From the NCBI RefSeq assembly GCF_036881825.1, contig NZ_JBAJMW010000003.1, forward strand, positions 432,347 through 496,346: a stretch of DNA of 64,000 nucleotides, given 5' to 3'. The number at the start of each line of letters is the position of its first letter. Within the stretch, counting starts at the first letter, position 1. Below the pieces are notes generated by a model. The model was not told the origin of the DNA, searched no databases, and saw only the letters and a list, made by a program, of their open reading frames with translations. Position numbers and translations under genes: made by a program. The stretch is from Tersicoccus mangrovi. Its GTDB lineage: Bacteria; Actinomycetota; Actinomycetes; Actinomycetales; Micrococcaceae. This document shows, piece by piece, positions 25,995-34,361 of the stretch.

Positions 25995-27488
25995 ATGCGC
26001 CTGGATCCCAGCGAGCCGGCCACGGGGCCGATGCCCACCTACGAGGACCGGGGTGACGTCGGATACCGGAAGTCCCTCGGGAACCTGCAGATCCAGATGA
26101 TCGCGATCGGCGGGGCGATCGGCGTCGGACTGTTCCTCGGCGTCGGCCAGCGCCTCGCCGCCGCGGGACCCGCCCTCGTCCTGGCCTACCTGGTGGTCAG
26201 CGTCGTCGTCTACTTGATGATGCGCGCCCTCGGGGAGATGGTGATCTACCGGCCGACCACGGGGGCGTGGGTCTCCTACGCCCGCGAGTTCGTCTCCGAC
26301 CGGCTCGCGTTCATGACCGGGTGGATCCACGTGACCCTCGCGGCCGTGGCCGGCGTCGCCGAGATCGCCGCCCTGGCGGTGTACGTGCAGTACTGGTGGC
26401 CGGATCTGCCCGGCTGGATCCCTTCGCTGGTGGCGGCCCTGACCATCGTCGGCTGCAATCTGCTGTCGGTGAAGTGGTTCGGAGCCATCGAGCTCGGGGC
26501 CTCGTCGGTCAAGGTCCTTGCCATCCTGCTGTTCCTGGCGGCGGGCGTGGTGCTCGTCGTCGCTGGTGACGTGTTCCACGCACCCACCACCGCCTCGATC
26601 TCCCACCTGTGGGCCGACGGCGGCTTCGCGCCCAGCGGACTGCTGCCGCTGCTCGTCGTCCTCGGCGGCGTGGTGTTCTCCTTCTCCGCGATCGAGACGG
26701 TCGGCGTGTCCGCGGGGGAGGCCGCCGACCCGGCCCGCTCCATGCCGCGGGCGATCAACTCGGTGGTGCTGCGGATCGGCCTGTTCTATCTCGGGTCCAT
26801 CCTCGTGCTCTCCCTGCTGCTGCCCGCCGACCGGTACTCGGGCGACGAGTCGCCGTTCGTCACCGCGCTGGCGTCGCTGAACATCCCCGGCATCGCCGGC
26901 ATCATGAACTTCGTCGTGCTCACCGCGGCGATATCGGGCGTGAACGCCACCCTCTACTCGAGCGTGCGCGTGCTGCGGAACATGGCCGCCCACGGCCAGG
27001 CCCCGCGGGCCACGGTGTGGGTCTCATCGCGGGGGGTGCCCGCCGGGGCGATCCTGTCCGTGCTCGGCGTCTACCTGCTCGGCATCGTGCTGATCTACGC
27101 GCTCGGCGCCTCGGCGGCGTTCGAGGTGATCCTCAGCGCCTGCGCGGTGTTCATCCTCTTCGGCTGGATCTCGATCCTCGTCTCCCACCTGGGATACCGA
27201 CGCGCGGTCGCCCGAGGGCGGGCCCACGCGGTCGACTTCCGGCTGCCGGGCGCGCCCGCGACCAACGTGATCGCCCTGGTGTTCCTCGGCGCGGTGGCGC
27301 TGTACATCATGGTCGACCAGTCCAACCCGCACTGGTACTACAGCCTGATCGCGGGCGTGGTCATCGTCGTCGGCACCAACGTCGGGTACGAGTTCTCGAA
27401 GCGGCACGTGCACCGCAACGGCCTGCCCGACGTCGGGGCGACCGCCCGCTCGCGCGACGCCGAGCCCGAGTCGGTCCGGCGCGGCTGA
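25995..27488 (+). CDS. Amino acid permease (APC superfamily)
   Basis: 497 residues, 12 membrane segments; strong GAGGAG site before the ATG. The N-terminal region QIQMIAIGGAIGVGLFLGVG is the substrate-binding GxG unwound helix of AAT-family permeases (GabP, LysP and relatives), and RALGEMVIYRPTTGAWVSYA is conserved. It imports an amino acid by proton symport; which one is not visible. A strong hairpin terminates it. Confidence 0.9.
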   Translation: MRLDPSEPATGPMPTYEDRGDVGYRKSLGNLQIQMIAIGGAIGVGLFLGVGQRLAAAGPALVLAYLVVSVVVYLMMRALGEMVIYRPTTGAWVSYAREFVSDRLAFMTGWIHVTLAAVAGVAEIAALAVYVQYWWPDLPGWIPSLVAALTIVGCNLLSVKWFGAIELGASSVKVLAILLFLAAGVVLVVAGDVFHAPTTASISHLWADGGFAPSGLLPLLVVLGGVVFSFSAIETVGVSAGEAADPARSMPRAINSVVLRIGLFYLGSILVLSLLLPADRYSGDESPFVTALASLNIPGIAGIMNFVVLTAAISGVNATLYSSVRVLRNMAAHGQAPRATVWVSSRGVPAGAILSVLGVYLLGIVLIYALGASAAFEVILSACAVFILFGWISILVSHLGYRRAVARGRAHAVDFRLPGAPATNVIALVFLGAVALYIMVDQSNPHWYYSLIAGVVIVVGTNVGYEFSKRHVHRNGLPDVGATARSRDAEPESVRRG

Positions 27489-27492
27489 GCGG

Positions 27493-27517
27493 GGCCCGGG
27501 CGCCGCTCGCCCGGGCC
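27493..27517. terminator. Bidirectional hairpin terminator
   Basis: Perfect 10-bp stem GGCCCGGGCG / CGCCCGGGCC with a 5-base loop, in the 33-base gap between convergent genes. Confidence 0.8.
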
Positions 27518-27521
27518 GCCG

Positions 27522-28409
27522 TCAGCGGTTCGCGATCAGCTTCTCGCTGCGGTTCCACAGCTGGCGGGCGAGCACGACGTCGTTCGCCTGCGGGTTGACC
27601 CGCGCCGGCTTGCGCTTCGCGTAGTACTCGCCGGACGTCCACGCACCACCGGGCTCGGTGGCCAGCCAGACGCCGGTGTCGGCGCCCTGGGCGGCGCTGA
27701 GCAGGAACCGGTTGAACACCGGGCCGTAGACGAACCGGAACCAGCTGCCGGACTCGACCGAGAAGTTGGTCGCCACGCCCCCGGGGTGGAACGCCGTCGC
27801 GGTGATGCCGTCGGCGTGGTGGCGCCGGTGAAGCTCGCGGGTGAAGAGGATGTTGGCCAGCTTCGCCGACCCGTAGGCGCCCTGCGCCCGGTACGGGCCG
27901 CGCTCCTTGTCCAGATCGTCGACGTCGATGCGGCCCCACAGGTTGGCCGCGGACGACGTCGTGACCACCCGGGCGCGGCTCGCGGTCAGGACGGGCAGCA
28001 GCCGGTTGGTGAGCAGGAACGGGGACAGGTGGTCCACCTGGAAGGTCATCTCGTGACCGTCGCCGGTGGTCTGCCGCTGGCCGAAGACGGCGCCGGCGTT
28101 GTTGACGAGCACGTCGATGCGCGGGTACTCGTCGACCAGCCGGGTGGCCAGCTGCTCGACCTGCGCGAGGTCCGCGAAGTCGGCGAGCAGGAACGGTGCG
28201 TCGATCTCCTCCGCGACGGCCCGGGTCTTCTCCGGGGAGCGTCCGACGACGACCACCCGGTCTCCCGCCGCGGCGAGGCTGCGGGCCATGGCCGCGCCGA
28301 TGCCGTCACTGGCTCCGGTGACGACGACCGTCCGCTGTCCGCCGTCCTGTCGGCCGTCTTGATCCTGTCCGTCGGTGTTCGCGGTGTCGTTCGTGGGTGA
28401 GTCGCTCAT
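27522..28409 (-). CDS. Short-chain dehydrogenase/reductase
   Basis: 295 residues. Nucleotide motif TGASDGIGAAMA, NNAGAVFG, active site SSAANLWG with YGSAKLAN (YxxxK), and PGG after it: a classical SDR resembling retinol-dehydrogenase/WW-oxidoreductase-type members. NADP preference is plausible from the arginine after the glycine motif (VVVVGRSPEKT). The substrate is unknown. Transcribed alone, convergent with the permease. Confidence 0.88.
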   Translation of the reverse strand: MSDSPTNDTANTDGQDQDGRQDGGQRTVVVTGASDGIGAAMARSLAAAGDRVVVVGRSPEKTRAVAEEIDAPFLLADFADLAQVEQLATRLVDEYPRIDVLVNNAGAVFGQRQTTGDGHEMTFQVDHLSPFLLTNRLLPVLTASRARVVTTSSAANLWGRIDVDDLDKERGPYRAQGAYGSAKLANILFTRELHRRHHADGITATAFHPGGVATNFSVESGSWFRFVYGPVFNRFLLSAAQGADTGVWLATEPGGAWTSGEYYAKRKPARVNPQANDVVLARQLWNRSEKLIANR

Positions 28410-28551
28410 GGCCGCTCCCTCGTCGTAGGTCCCGGAGCCGTGCGGCCCGGATTCCGGCGCGCAGCCGGGGCGGCCGCGCTCGGGCTCAGCCTACGGGCCG
28501 CCTCCGACCGTTCTCTGACCGCGGCGGAGCTCCTCACACCGACGGCGCCCG

Positions 28552-29931
28552 TCACGCCCCGTGCAGCACCTTGCCCTTCGTCTCCCGGATGGTGAGCAGG
28601 GTGGCCGCGCTGATCAGCAGCAGGACGATCGTGTAGAGGCCGAACGCCGTCGTGCCGGCGCCCGGGAACCACGTCGCGAACCCGGCCTGCAGGTAGGCGG
28701 CCGTGCCGCCGAACGCGGCGACGGCGATCGAGTACGGGATGCCGACACCGATGGTGCGCACCGACGTCGGGAACAGCTCGGCGTAGACCGCGGGCACGAT
28801 CGCGGCGGATGCGGAGATGACGATCAGCATCGCGGACATGCCGAGCCCGAGCTGCCACGCCGTGTCCCGGACCAGCCAGGTGGCCGGGAAGAACAGCACG
28901 GCCGAGCCGATGCCGCTGATGGCCAGCACCGGCTTGCGGCCGAACCGGTCCGAGAGCTTGCCCCAGAACGGCAGGGCGACGATGAAGACGAGGTTGGCCA
29001 CGACGCCGGCCCACAGCGCGCCGGCCGGTTCGATCTTGAGCACGTTGATGGCGTAGGCCGGTGTCGAGACGCCCCACACGTAGTAGACGACCGTGACGCC
29101 GACCGTCAGCCCGATCACCTGCAGTGCCTGCCGCCAGTGGGCGGCGAGGTCCGCGAAGAGGCCGGTCCGGGCCGGGGTGACGGTCGTGCCGTCCTGCCCC
29201 ACGACCGGCAGGGACGCCGTCTTCTCCGCCTCGAACACCTCGGACTCCTCCATCCGGGCCCGCATCACGAGGGCGACCAGGCCGAGCACGGCGCCGAGGA
29301 TGAACGGGATGCGCCAGCCGAAGGCCGCCATCTGGGACGTGGGCAGCACGGTCGAGAGGACGGCGCCGAGCAGCGTGCCGAACAGGATCCCGACGGTGCC
29401 GGACACGTAGATCAGCGAGGCCCAGTACCCGCGCCGGGAGGCGGGGGCCATCTCCGAGAGGTACGTCTGGGCGCTCGGCAGCTCGCCGCCGTGGGCGAGG
29501 CCCTGGACGAGGCGGGCGATGAGCAGGATGAGGGATGCTGCCGAGCCGATGGACTCGTAGCTCGGGGTCAGGCCGATGGCCAGCGAGCCGAGCGACCCGA
29601 GGCCGACGCAGAGGGTCAGGGCCGTCCTGCGGCCCAGCCGGTCACCGATCCAGCCGAAGAGAAATCCGCCGAAGGGTCGGGCGACGAAGCCGACGGCGAA
29701 GATCGCCAGCGTGGCGAGGAACGCGCTCGAGGGGTCGGCCTTGCTGAACAGCTGGGTCGAGATGAAGGACGCGAAGGTCGCGTAGATCGCCCAGTCGTAC
29801 CACTCGACGGCGTTGCCGGCACCGGTGCCGATCAGGGTCTGGACGAGGCCGACGCGCCTGGGCGTGGTCGTCGTGCTGGGCGTGGTGCCCGGGGCGGGCG
29901 GCGGAGCGGCGGGATCGACGTTGGCGGACAT
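28552..29931 (-). CDS. MFS transporter, metabolite:H+ symporter (MHS) family
   Basis: 459 residues from the ATG at 29931 with a strong AGGAGGAA site. The signature GAGNAVEWYDWAIYATFASF is characteristic of the MHS group (ProP, KgtP, ShiA relatives), followed by DRLGRRTAL (motif A). Twelve segments. The gene lies 73 bases downstream of the M20 amidohydrolase, on the same strand, so the pair may import and hydrolyse an acylated amino acid or related acid. Substrate unknown. Confidence 0.9.
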   Translation of the reverse strand: MSANVDPAAPPPAPGTTPSTTTTPRRVGLVQTLIGTGAGNAVEWYDWAIYATFASFISTQLFSKADPSSAFLATLAIFAVGFVARPFGGFLFGWIGDRLGRRTALTLCVGLGSLGSLAIGLTPSYESIGSAASLILLIARLVQGLAHGGELPSAQTYLSEMAPASRRGYWASLIYVSGTVGILFGTLLGAVLSTVLPTSQMAAFGWRIPFILGAVLGLVALVMRARMEESEVFEAEKTASLPVVGQDGTTVTPARTGLFADLAAHWRQALQVIGLTVGVTVVYYVWGVSTPAYAINVLKIEPAGALWAGVVANLVFIVALPFWGKLSDRFGRKPVLAISGIGSAVLFFPATWLVRDTAWQLGLGMSAMLIVISASAAIVPAVYAELFPTSVRTIGVGIPYSIAVAAFGGTAAYLQAGFATWFPGAGTTAFGLYTIVLLLISAATLLTIRETKGKVLHGA

Positions 29932-30004
29932 GGGTTCCTCCTGGGGTGAGGGTGCAGTGGGATGCGACGTGAGCAGGCGGGCGGCGCTGGTCACGCTGCA
30001 CTGG

Positions 30005-31264
30005 TCAGGCGAGCGTGGCGAGCGTGGCGAGCCGGTCGATCGCGAGCCGGCTGTAGAGGGCGACGCCGTCGGCGAGCACGGCATCGTCGAACAGGGCGTA
30101 CGGGGAGTGGTTGTACGCGGCAGTGGTGTGGTCCGCGCCCGCGGGTACCGCGGAGAGGAACAGGAACGCGCCGGGCACCTCGGCGAGCACGCGCGAGAAG
30201 TCCTCCGACCCGGCCTGCGGGTGCGCCATGTCCTGGTGCCGGTCCGGTCCGAACAGCTCGCCGACGACGGTGCGCGCGAACCGGGTCTCGGCCGCGTCCG
30301 TGACGGTGAGCGGGTACTCCTCGACGTACTCGACGGTCGCGGTCAGGCCGTGGCCGGCGGCGACCGCCTCGAGCAACTGCGGCACCGACTCCTTCAACCG
30401 CGCCTTCGCCGCCGCCGAGAACGAGCGGATGGTGGCCTCGAGCCGAGCCGACTCCGGGATGACGTTGCGACGGGTGCCCGCCTGCAGCACGCCGACGGTG
30501 ACGACGACCGGGTCGAACACGTCGAACTGCCGGGTGACCATCGCCTGCAGCGCCATCACCATCTCGGCCGCGACGGTCACGGGGTCCTTGGCCGCGAACG
30601 GCGCCGAGCCGTGGCCGCCGGCGCCGTGCACGGTGACGAACAGGCCGTCGGAAGCGCTCATCGTCGAGCCGGGCCGGGACAACACGGTGCCGCCGTCGGC
30701 CATCGAGCTCATCACGTGCAGGCCGAAGGCGGCGTCGGCACGGCGACCCGCGGCGTCGAGCACCCCCTCCTGGAGCATCACGCCGGCGCCGTCGAACCCT
30801 TCCTCCCCCGGCTGGAACATGAGGACGACGTCGCCGGCGAGCTGGTCCCGGCGGCCGGCGAGCACCCGCGCGGCCCCGGTGAGCATGGCGGTGTGCAGGT
30901 CGTGCCCGCACGCGTGCATGGCCCCGTCCACCCGGGAGGCGAAGGACACGCCGGTCTTCTCCTGCACCGGGAGGGCGTCCATGTCGCCGCGCAGCAGGAC
31001 GACGGGACGCGACCCGTCCGTCGCGCTGCCCGCTCCGCCGCCGCTTCCCCGCAGGACGGCGGTGACGGACGTCGTGCCGGTGCCGGTGGAGATCTCGTAG
31101 CCGAGCCCGTCGAACGCGTCGAGCACCTTCTCCTGGGTGCGAGGCAGGTCAAGCCCGATCTCGGGCTCCTGGTGCAGGCGGTGACGCAGGTCGGCGACGT
31201 CGCCGGCGACGGCCCGCGCGTCGTCGAGCAGGGCGACGGTCAGGTCGGCGGAGGAGGACGGCAT
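30005..31264 (-). CDS. M20-family amidohydrolase (copy 1)
   Basis: 419 residues. Metal-binding motifs are intact: MHACGHDLHTAM, QPGEEGFDGAGVML, GLHVMSSM and GSEDFSRVL, the M20D aminoacylase/carboxypeptidase pattern. It hydrolyses an N-acyl amino acid or hippurate-like amide using two metal ions. A clear paralogue lies at 34362-35609. It is divergent from the double-Lrp regulator, the usual arrangement for Lrp-controlled amino acid genes. Start at 31264 chosen by homology of the N-terminus (PSSSADLTVALLDDAR) with copy 2. Confidence 0.92.
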   Translation of the reverse strand: MPSSSADLTVALLDDARAVAGDVADLRHRLHQEPEIGLDLPRTQEKVLDAFDGLGYEISTGTGTTSVTAVLRGSGGGAGSATDGSRPVVLLRGDMDALPVQEKTGVSFASRVDGAMHACGHDLHTAMLTGAARVLAGRRDQLAGDVVLMFQPGEEGFDGAGVMLQEGVLDAAGRRADAAFGLHVMSSMADGGTVLSRPGSTMSASDGLFVTVHGAGGHGSAPFAAKDPVTVAAEMVMALQAMVTRQFDVFDPVVVTVGVLQAGTRRNVIPESARLEATIRSFSAAAKARLKESVPQLLEAVAAGHGLTATVEYVEEYPLTVTDAAETRFARTVVGELFGPDRHQDMAHPQAGSEDFSRVLAEVPGAFLFLSAVPAGADHTTAAYNHSPYALFDDAVLADGVALYSRLAIDRLATLATLA

Positions 31265-31387
31265 GGTCACGGGGGATCCTTCGGTCGAACGTTGCGACGT
31301 TTCCCCCGAGCGTGGTGTGAGCGGGATCACCCGGTGTGAGATCGTGGAAATACTGCATCGATCATCGCCGGAACTGGAGGATGCTGC

Positions 31388-32389
31388 GTGGAATCGCCTC
31401 TGGAGGACCTCGAACTGGTCCACGCGCTGCAGATCGCACCACGGGCCACCTGGACGCAGCTCGGCGACGTGCTCGGCCGCCATCCGAGCACCCTCGCCGC
31501 ACGCTGGGACCGGATGAGCGCGGAGGGCCGCGCCTGGATCACCGGGCACCTCGGTTCGGTGGGCAATCCGGGGTGCGTGACGTTCGTCAGCGTCGAGTGC
31601 CGACCCGGGCACCGCGCTGAGGTGATCGAACGGCTGTGCGCGGTGCCCGAGATCGCGACCGTCGAGGAGTCGGCCCGGTCCTGGGACGTGCGGCTGACGG
31701 TACTGACCCGCACGTGGCAGCGGTTCACGCGGGACGTGCTGCCGCTCGTGCGCGCCGACCCGGCGATCCTGCGGACGCAGGTCACCGTCGCCAGCCGGCT
31801 GTACGCGATGGGCAACAACTGGCGCCTCGACGTGCTCTCCCCCGCCCAGCAGCGCCGGGCTGCCGCCCTCACGCCGCTGCACGTCCGGCCGCCGGGGGCG
31901 ACGCCGCCGCACCTGACGGAGCTGATGGCGATGCTCTCCCGTGACGGCCGGGTGAGCGCAGCGCAGGTGGCGGCGACGACCGGCACGCATCCGACGACGG
32001 CCGCCCGCCACATCCGCCAGGTGCTCGAGACCGGCCTCGTCGCCGTGCGGTGCGAACTGGCGCAGGAGTTCTCCGGCCACCCGGTCGCGTGTCAATGGTA
32101 CGTGCGGGTCTCCCCCGCTCAGCTCGACGCCGCGCTCTCGTTCCTGCGCGCGCACCGGACGCTGCGCCTGTGCGCGTCGACGACCGGCGACACGAACCTG
32201 ACGTTCTTCCTGTGGCTGCGCAGCCCCGCCGAGATCGCCGACGTCGAGGCCGGCCTGCAGGCCGCGGCGCCCACCGCGCAGGTGATCGAATCCGACGTCG
32301 GCGTCCGCACCCACAAGCGGATGGGCTGGTACCTGCGGGAGGACTCGACGGCCACCGGCCGCGTCGTCCCCGTTCCCGGTGGGGAGTGA
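31388..32389 (+). CDS. Lrp/AsnC-family regulator with duplicated DNA-binding and RAM-like domains
   Basis: 333 residues, about twice the usual Lrp length. The first half has a winged HTH (ATWTQLGDVLGRHPSTLAAR) and a RAM-like region; the second repeats HTH (RVSAAQVAATTGTHPTTAAR) and RAM. GTG start at 31388. It is divergent from M20 copy 1; the 123-base gap holds two GGTGTGAG direct repeats (31314 and 31333, 19 bases apart) that might be binding sites. Likely senses an amino acid and controls the neighbouring amidohydrolase. Confidence 0.85.
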   Translation: MESPLEDLELVHALQIAPRATWTQLGDVLGRHPSTLAARWDRMSAEGRAWITGHLGSVGNPGCVTFVSVECRPGHRAEVIERLCAVPEIATVEESARSWDVRLTVLTRTWQRFTRDVLPLVRADPAILRTQVTVASRLYAMGNNWRLDVLSPAQQRRAAALTPLHVRPPGATPPHLTELMAMLSRDGRVSAAQVAATTGTHPTTAARHIRQVLETGLVAVRCELAQEFSGHPVACQWYVRVSPAQLDAALSFLRAHRTLRLCASTTGDTNLTFFLWLRSPAEIADVEAGLQAAAPTAQVIESDVGVRTHKRMGWYLREDSTATGRVVPVPGGE

Positions 32390-32447
32390 CGCGGGCCGCC
32401 GATCGCGCCTCGGTGCAGTTACGCGCCAGGCGTGAGCCAGCCGGTTT

Positions 32448-32617
32448 CGCCCGAAAGCCATGCTCAAAGAGCCCCGCATTCGGGCGACACCGGCCAACTC
32501 AGCGAGATCCGCAGGCGGAACTGACGGACTCACGAGAACCGGACGAGTGTCGAGGTCTCATCCCGCCTGAGACAGCCGATCCCGCCCGAAAGCCATGCTC
32601 AAAGAGCCCCGCATTCG
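32448..32617. repeat. Pair of 35-bp direct repeats
   Basis: Identical blocks beginning CGCCCGAAAGCCATGCTCAA at 32448-32482 and 32583-32617, separated by 100 bases. The spacer carries GGCGGAACTGACGGACTCA, a motif seen again at about 34314 and 34348. Intergenic, between convergent units. Function unknown; possibly decayed mobile DNA. Confidence 0.8.
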
Positions 32618-32618
32618 A

Positions 32619-32711
32619 GCGAAACCCGCTGACTCACCGCGACAGATGGGCGAAACCCGCTGACTCACCGCGACAGATGGGCGAAACCCGCTGACTCACC
32701 GCGACAGATGG
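32619..32711. repeat. Three perfect 31-bp tandem repeats
   Basis: The unit begins GCGAAACCCGCTGACTCACC and is repeated without change at 32619, 32650 and 32681, then breaks down inside the next gene's end. The GACTCA core is shared with nearby dispersed repeats. Identity among copies implies recent expansion. It could serve as a variable-number locus. Confidence 0.9.
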
Positions 32712-32720
32712 CGAAACGGC

Positions 32721-32948
32721 TCAGCCGCTGATGACCTGCGGGTTGCCCAGGGCCTTGAGGCCCTCGACGCCGAACTCCAGACCGTAGCCGGACTGCTTGG
32801 CGCCGCCGGACGGGACGAGCGGGTTGACCTCGCCGTGCTTGTTGATCCCCACGGTGCCGGCCTCGATGCGACCGGCCACCTCGCGGGCGGCGGCGGGGTC
32901 GGACGACCACACCGAGGCGCCGAGCCCGACGTCGAGCCCGTCGGTCAT
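32721..32948 (-). pseudogene. Aldehyde dehydrogenase C-terminal fragment
   Basis: About 75 residues matching the last part of an aldehyde dehydrogenase: GLGASVWSSDPAAAREVAGR, IEAGTVGINKHGEVNPLVP, GGAKQSGYGLEFGVEGLKAL. The catalytic Cys and Glu regions (~400 residues) are absent. It begins 17 bases after the stop of lldD on the same strand, so an original lldD-aldehyde dehydrogenase operon appears to have lost most of the second gene. Confidence 0.85.
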
Positions 32949-32965
32949 GGCCACGGCCGTCCGGC

Positions 32966-34195
32966 TCAGCGGGCGGGCGCGGCGTCCTTCGATCGACTGC
33001 CCAGCAGGTGCGGCCCGAGGTCGGCGATGCTCGCGGCGCCCATCAACTGCATCGTCACCTCGATCTCCCGGGCGAGCAGCTCGATCACCCGGTCCACGCC
33101 GTCGCGCCCGCCGGCCATCAGCCCGTACAGGTACGCCCGGCCGATCAGGGTGAAGTCCGCGCCGGCGCACAGGGCGGCCACGATGTCGGCGCCGGAGAGG
33201 ATGCCGGAGTCGAGGATGATCTCGACGTCGTCCCCGGCCTCCTCGCGCACCGCGGGCAGCGCCTCGAGCGAGACGGGTGCCCGGTCCAGCTGCCGGCCGC
33301 CGTGGTTGGAGACGACGAGCCCGTCCGCCCCGGTGCCGAGCGCGCGCCGCGTGTCCTCGCGCGTGAGGATGCCCTTGACGAACAGCCGGCCCGGCCACAC
33401 CGAGCGGATCCAGGCCAGGTCGTCGAGCGAGAGCGTGGGGTCGAACATCGAGTTGATCAACGACGGCAGGTCCTGGCTGGAGCCGGACAGCGACGCGAAC
33501 GCGAGCGGCTCCGTCGTCAGGAAGTTGAACCACCAGGCCGGGCGGTAGGACGCGTCCGCGATCGTCGCCAGCGAGAGCCTCGGCGGGATGACCATGCCGT
33601 TGCGGGTGTCGCGGAGCCGTTGACCGGCCACGGGCGTGTCGACGGTGACGAGCAGGGTGTCGAACCCGGCGGCCTGGGCGCGTTCGAGCAGGTCGAGCGA
33701 CTTCTGCCGGTCCTTCCACAGGTAGAGCTGGAACCAGCGCCGCGCGTCGGGGGCGACGGCCGCCACCTGCTCGAGCGACCGGGTGCCCATCGTCGAGAGG
33801 GAGAACGGGATGCCGGCCGCGGCGGCGGCCCCCACCCCGGCGTCCTCGCCCTCGGCCTGCATGAAGCGTGTGAACCCGGTGGGCGCGATGCCGAACGGCA
33901 GGGCGGATCGGCCGCCCGCGATCGTCGTCGACAGGTCGACGGTCGCGGTGCCGTGCAGAATGCGCGGCAGCAGTTCGACGGCGTCGAACGCGGCCCGGCT
34001 GCGCGCGAGGGTCAGCTCTCGCTGGGCCGCGCCGTCGACGTAGTCGAAGGCCGCCCGTGGGGTCCGGCGTCGCGCCATCCGGCGCAGGTCGGCGACGTCG
34101 ACGGCCTTCGCCAACCGCGACCGGCGGTCCAGCCGCGGTGCCTGGACGCGCAGCAGCGGACGGAGCTCTCGCAGATTCGGCAGGTGGCGTTGCAC
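32966..34195 (-). CDS. lldD: FMN-dependent L-lactate dehydrogenase / alpha-hydroxy-acid oxidase
   Basis: 409 residues; GTG start preceded by GAGGAGA. FMN-enzyme motifs are present: APTGFTRFMQAEGE, KGILTREDTRRAL, the active-site VVSNHGGRQLDRAP (catalytic His, substrate Arg) and ILDSGILSGADIVAAL. It oxidises L-lactate or a related alpha-hydroxy acid to the keto acid at the membrane face. LldD and mandelate-dehydrogenase relatives are alternatives. It stands with the aldehyde dehydrogenase remnant and M20 copy 2. Confidence 0.88.
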   Translation of the reverse strand: MQRHLPNLRELRPLLRVQAPRLDRRSRLAKAVDVADLRRMARRRTPRAAFDYVDGAAQRELTLARSRAAFDAVELLPRILHGTATVDLSTTIAGGRSALPFGIAPTGFTRFMQAEGEDAGVGAAAAAGIPFSLSTMGTRSLEQVAAVAPDARRWFQLYLWKDRQKSLDLLERAQAAGFDTLLVTVDTPVAGQRLRDTRNGMVIPPRLSLATIADASYRPAWWFNFLTTEPLAFASLSGSSQDLPSLINSMFDPTLSLDDLAWIRSVWPGRLFVKGILTREDTRRALGTGADGLVVSNHGGRQLDRAPVSLEALPAVREEAGDDVEIILDSGILSGADIVAALCAGADFTLIGRAYLYGLMAGGRDGVDRVIELLAREIEVTMQLMGAASIADLGPHLLGSRSKDAAPAR

Positions 34196-34302
34196 GGCGG
34201 TCTCCTCGGTCGGCGGACAGGCATGAATGGGCGTGCGCGGGCGTCCCGTGGCTCACCGGTGCGGCGAGTCCGTCACCTCCGCACTCGCGCCCCGGTCAAA
34301 GA

Positions 34303-34319
34303 CCGCCCCGTGAGGGCGG
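34303..34319. terminator. Short hairpin after M20 copy 2
   Basis: Stem CCGCCC / GGGCGG with a 5-base loop, followed by two GGCGGAACCG-CGGACTCA repeats, between two same-strand genes. Weak but plausible terminator for M20 copy 2. Confidence 0.4.
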
Positions 34320-34361
34320 AACCGACGGACTCAGCGCGACGCGCGGGCGGAACCGGCGGAC

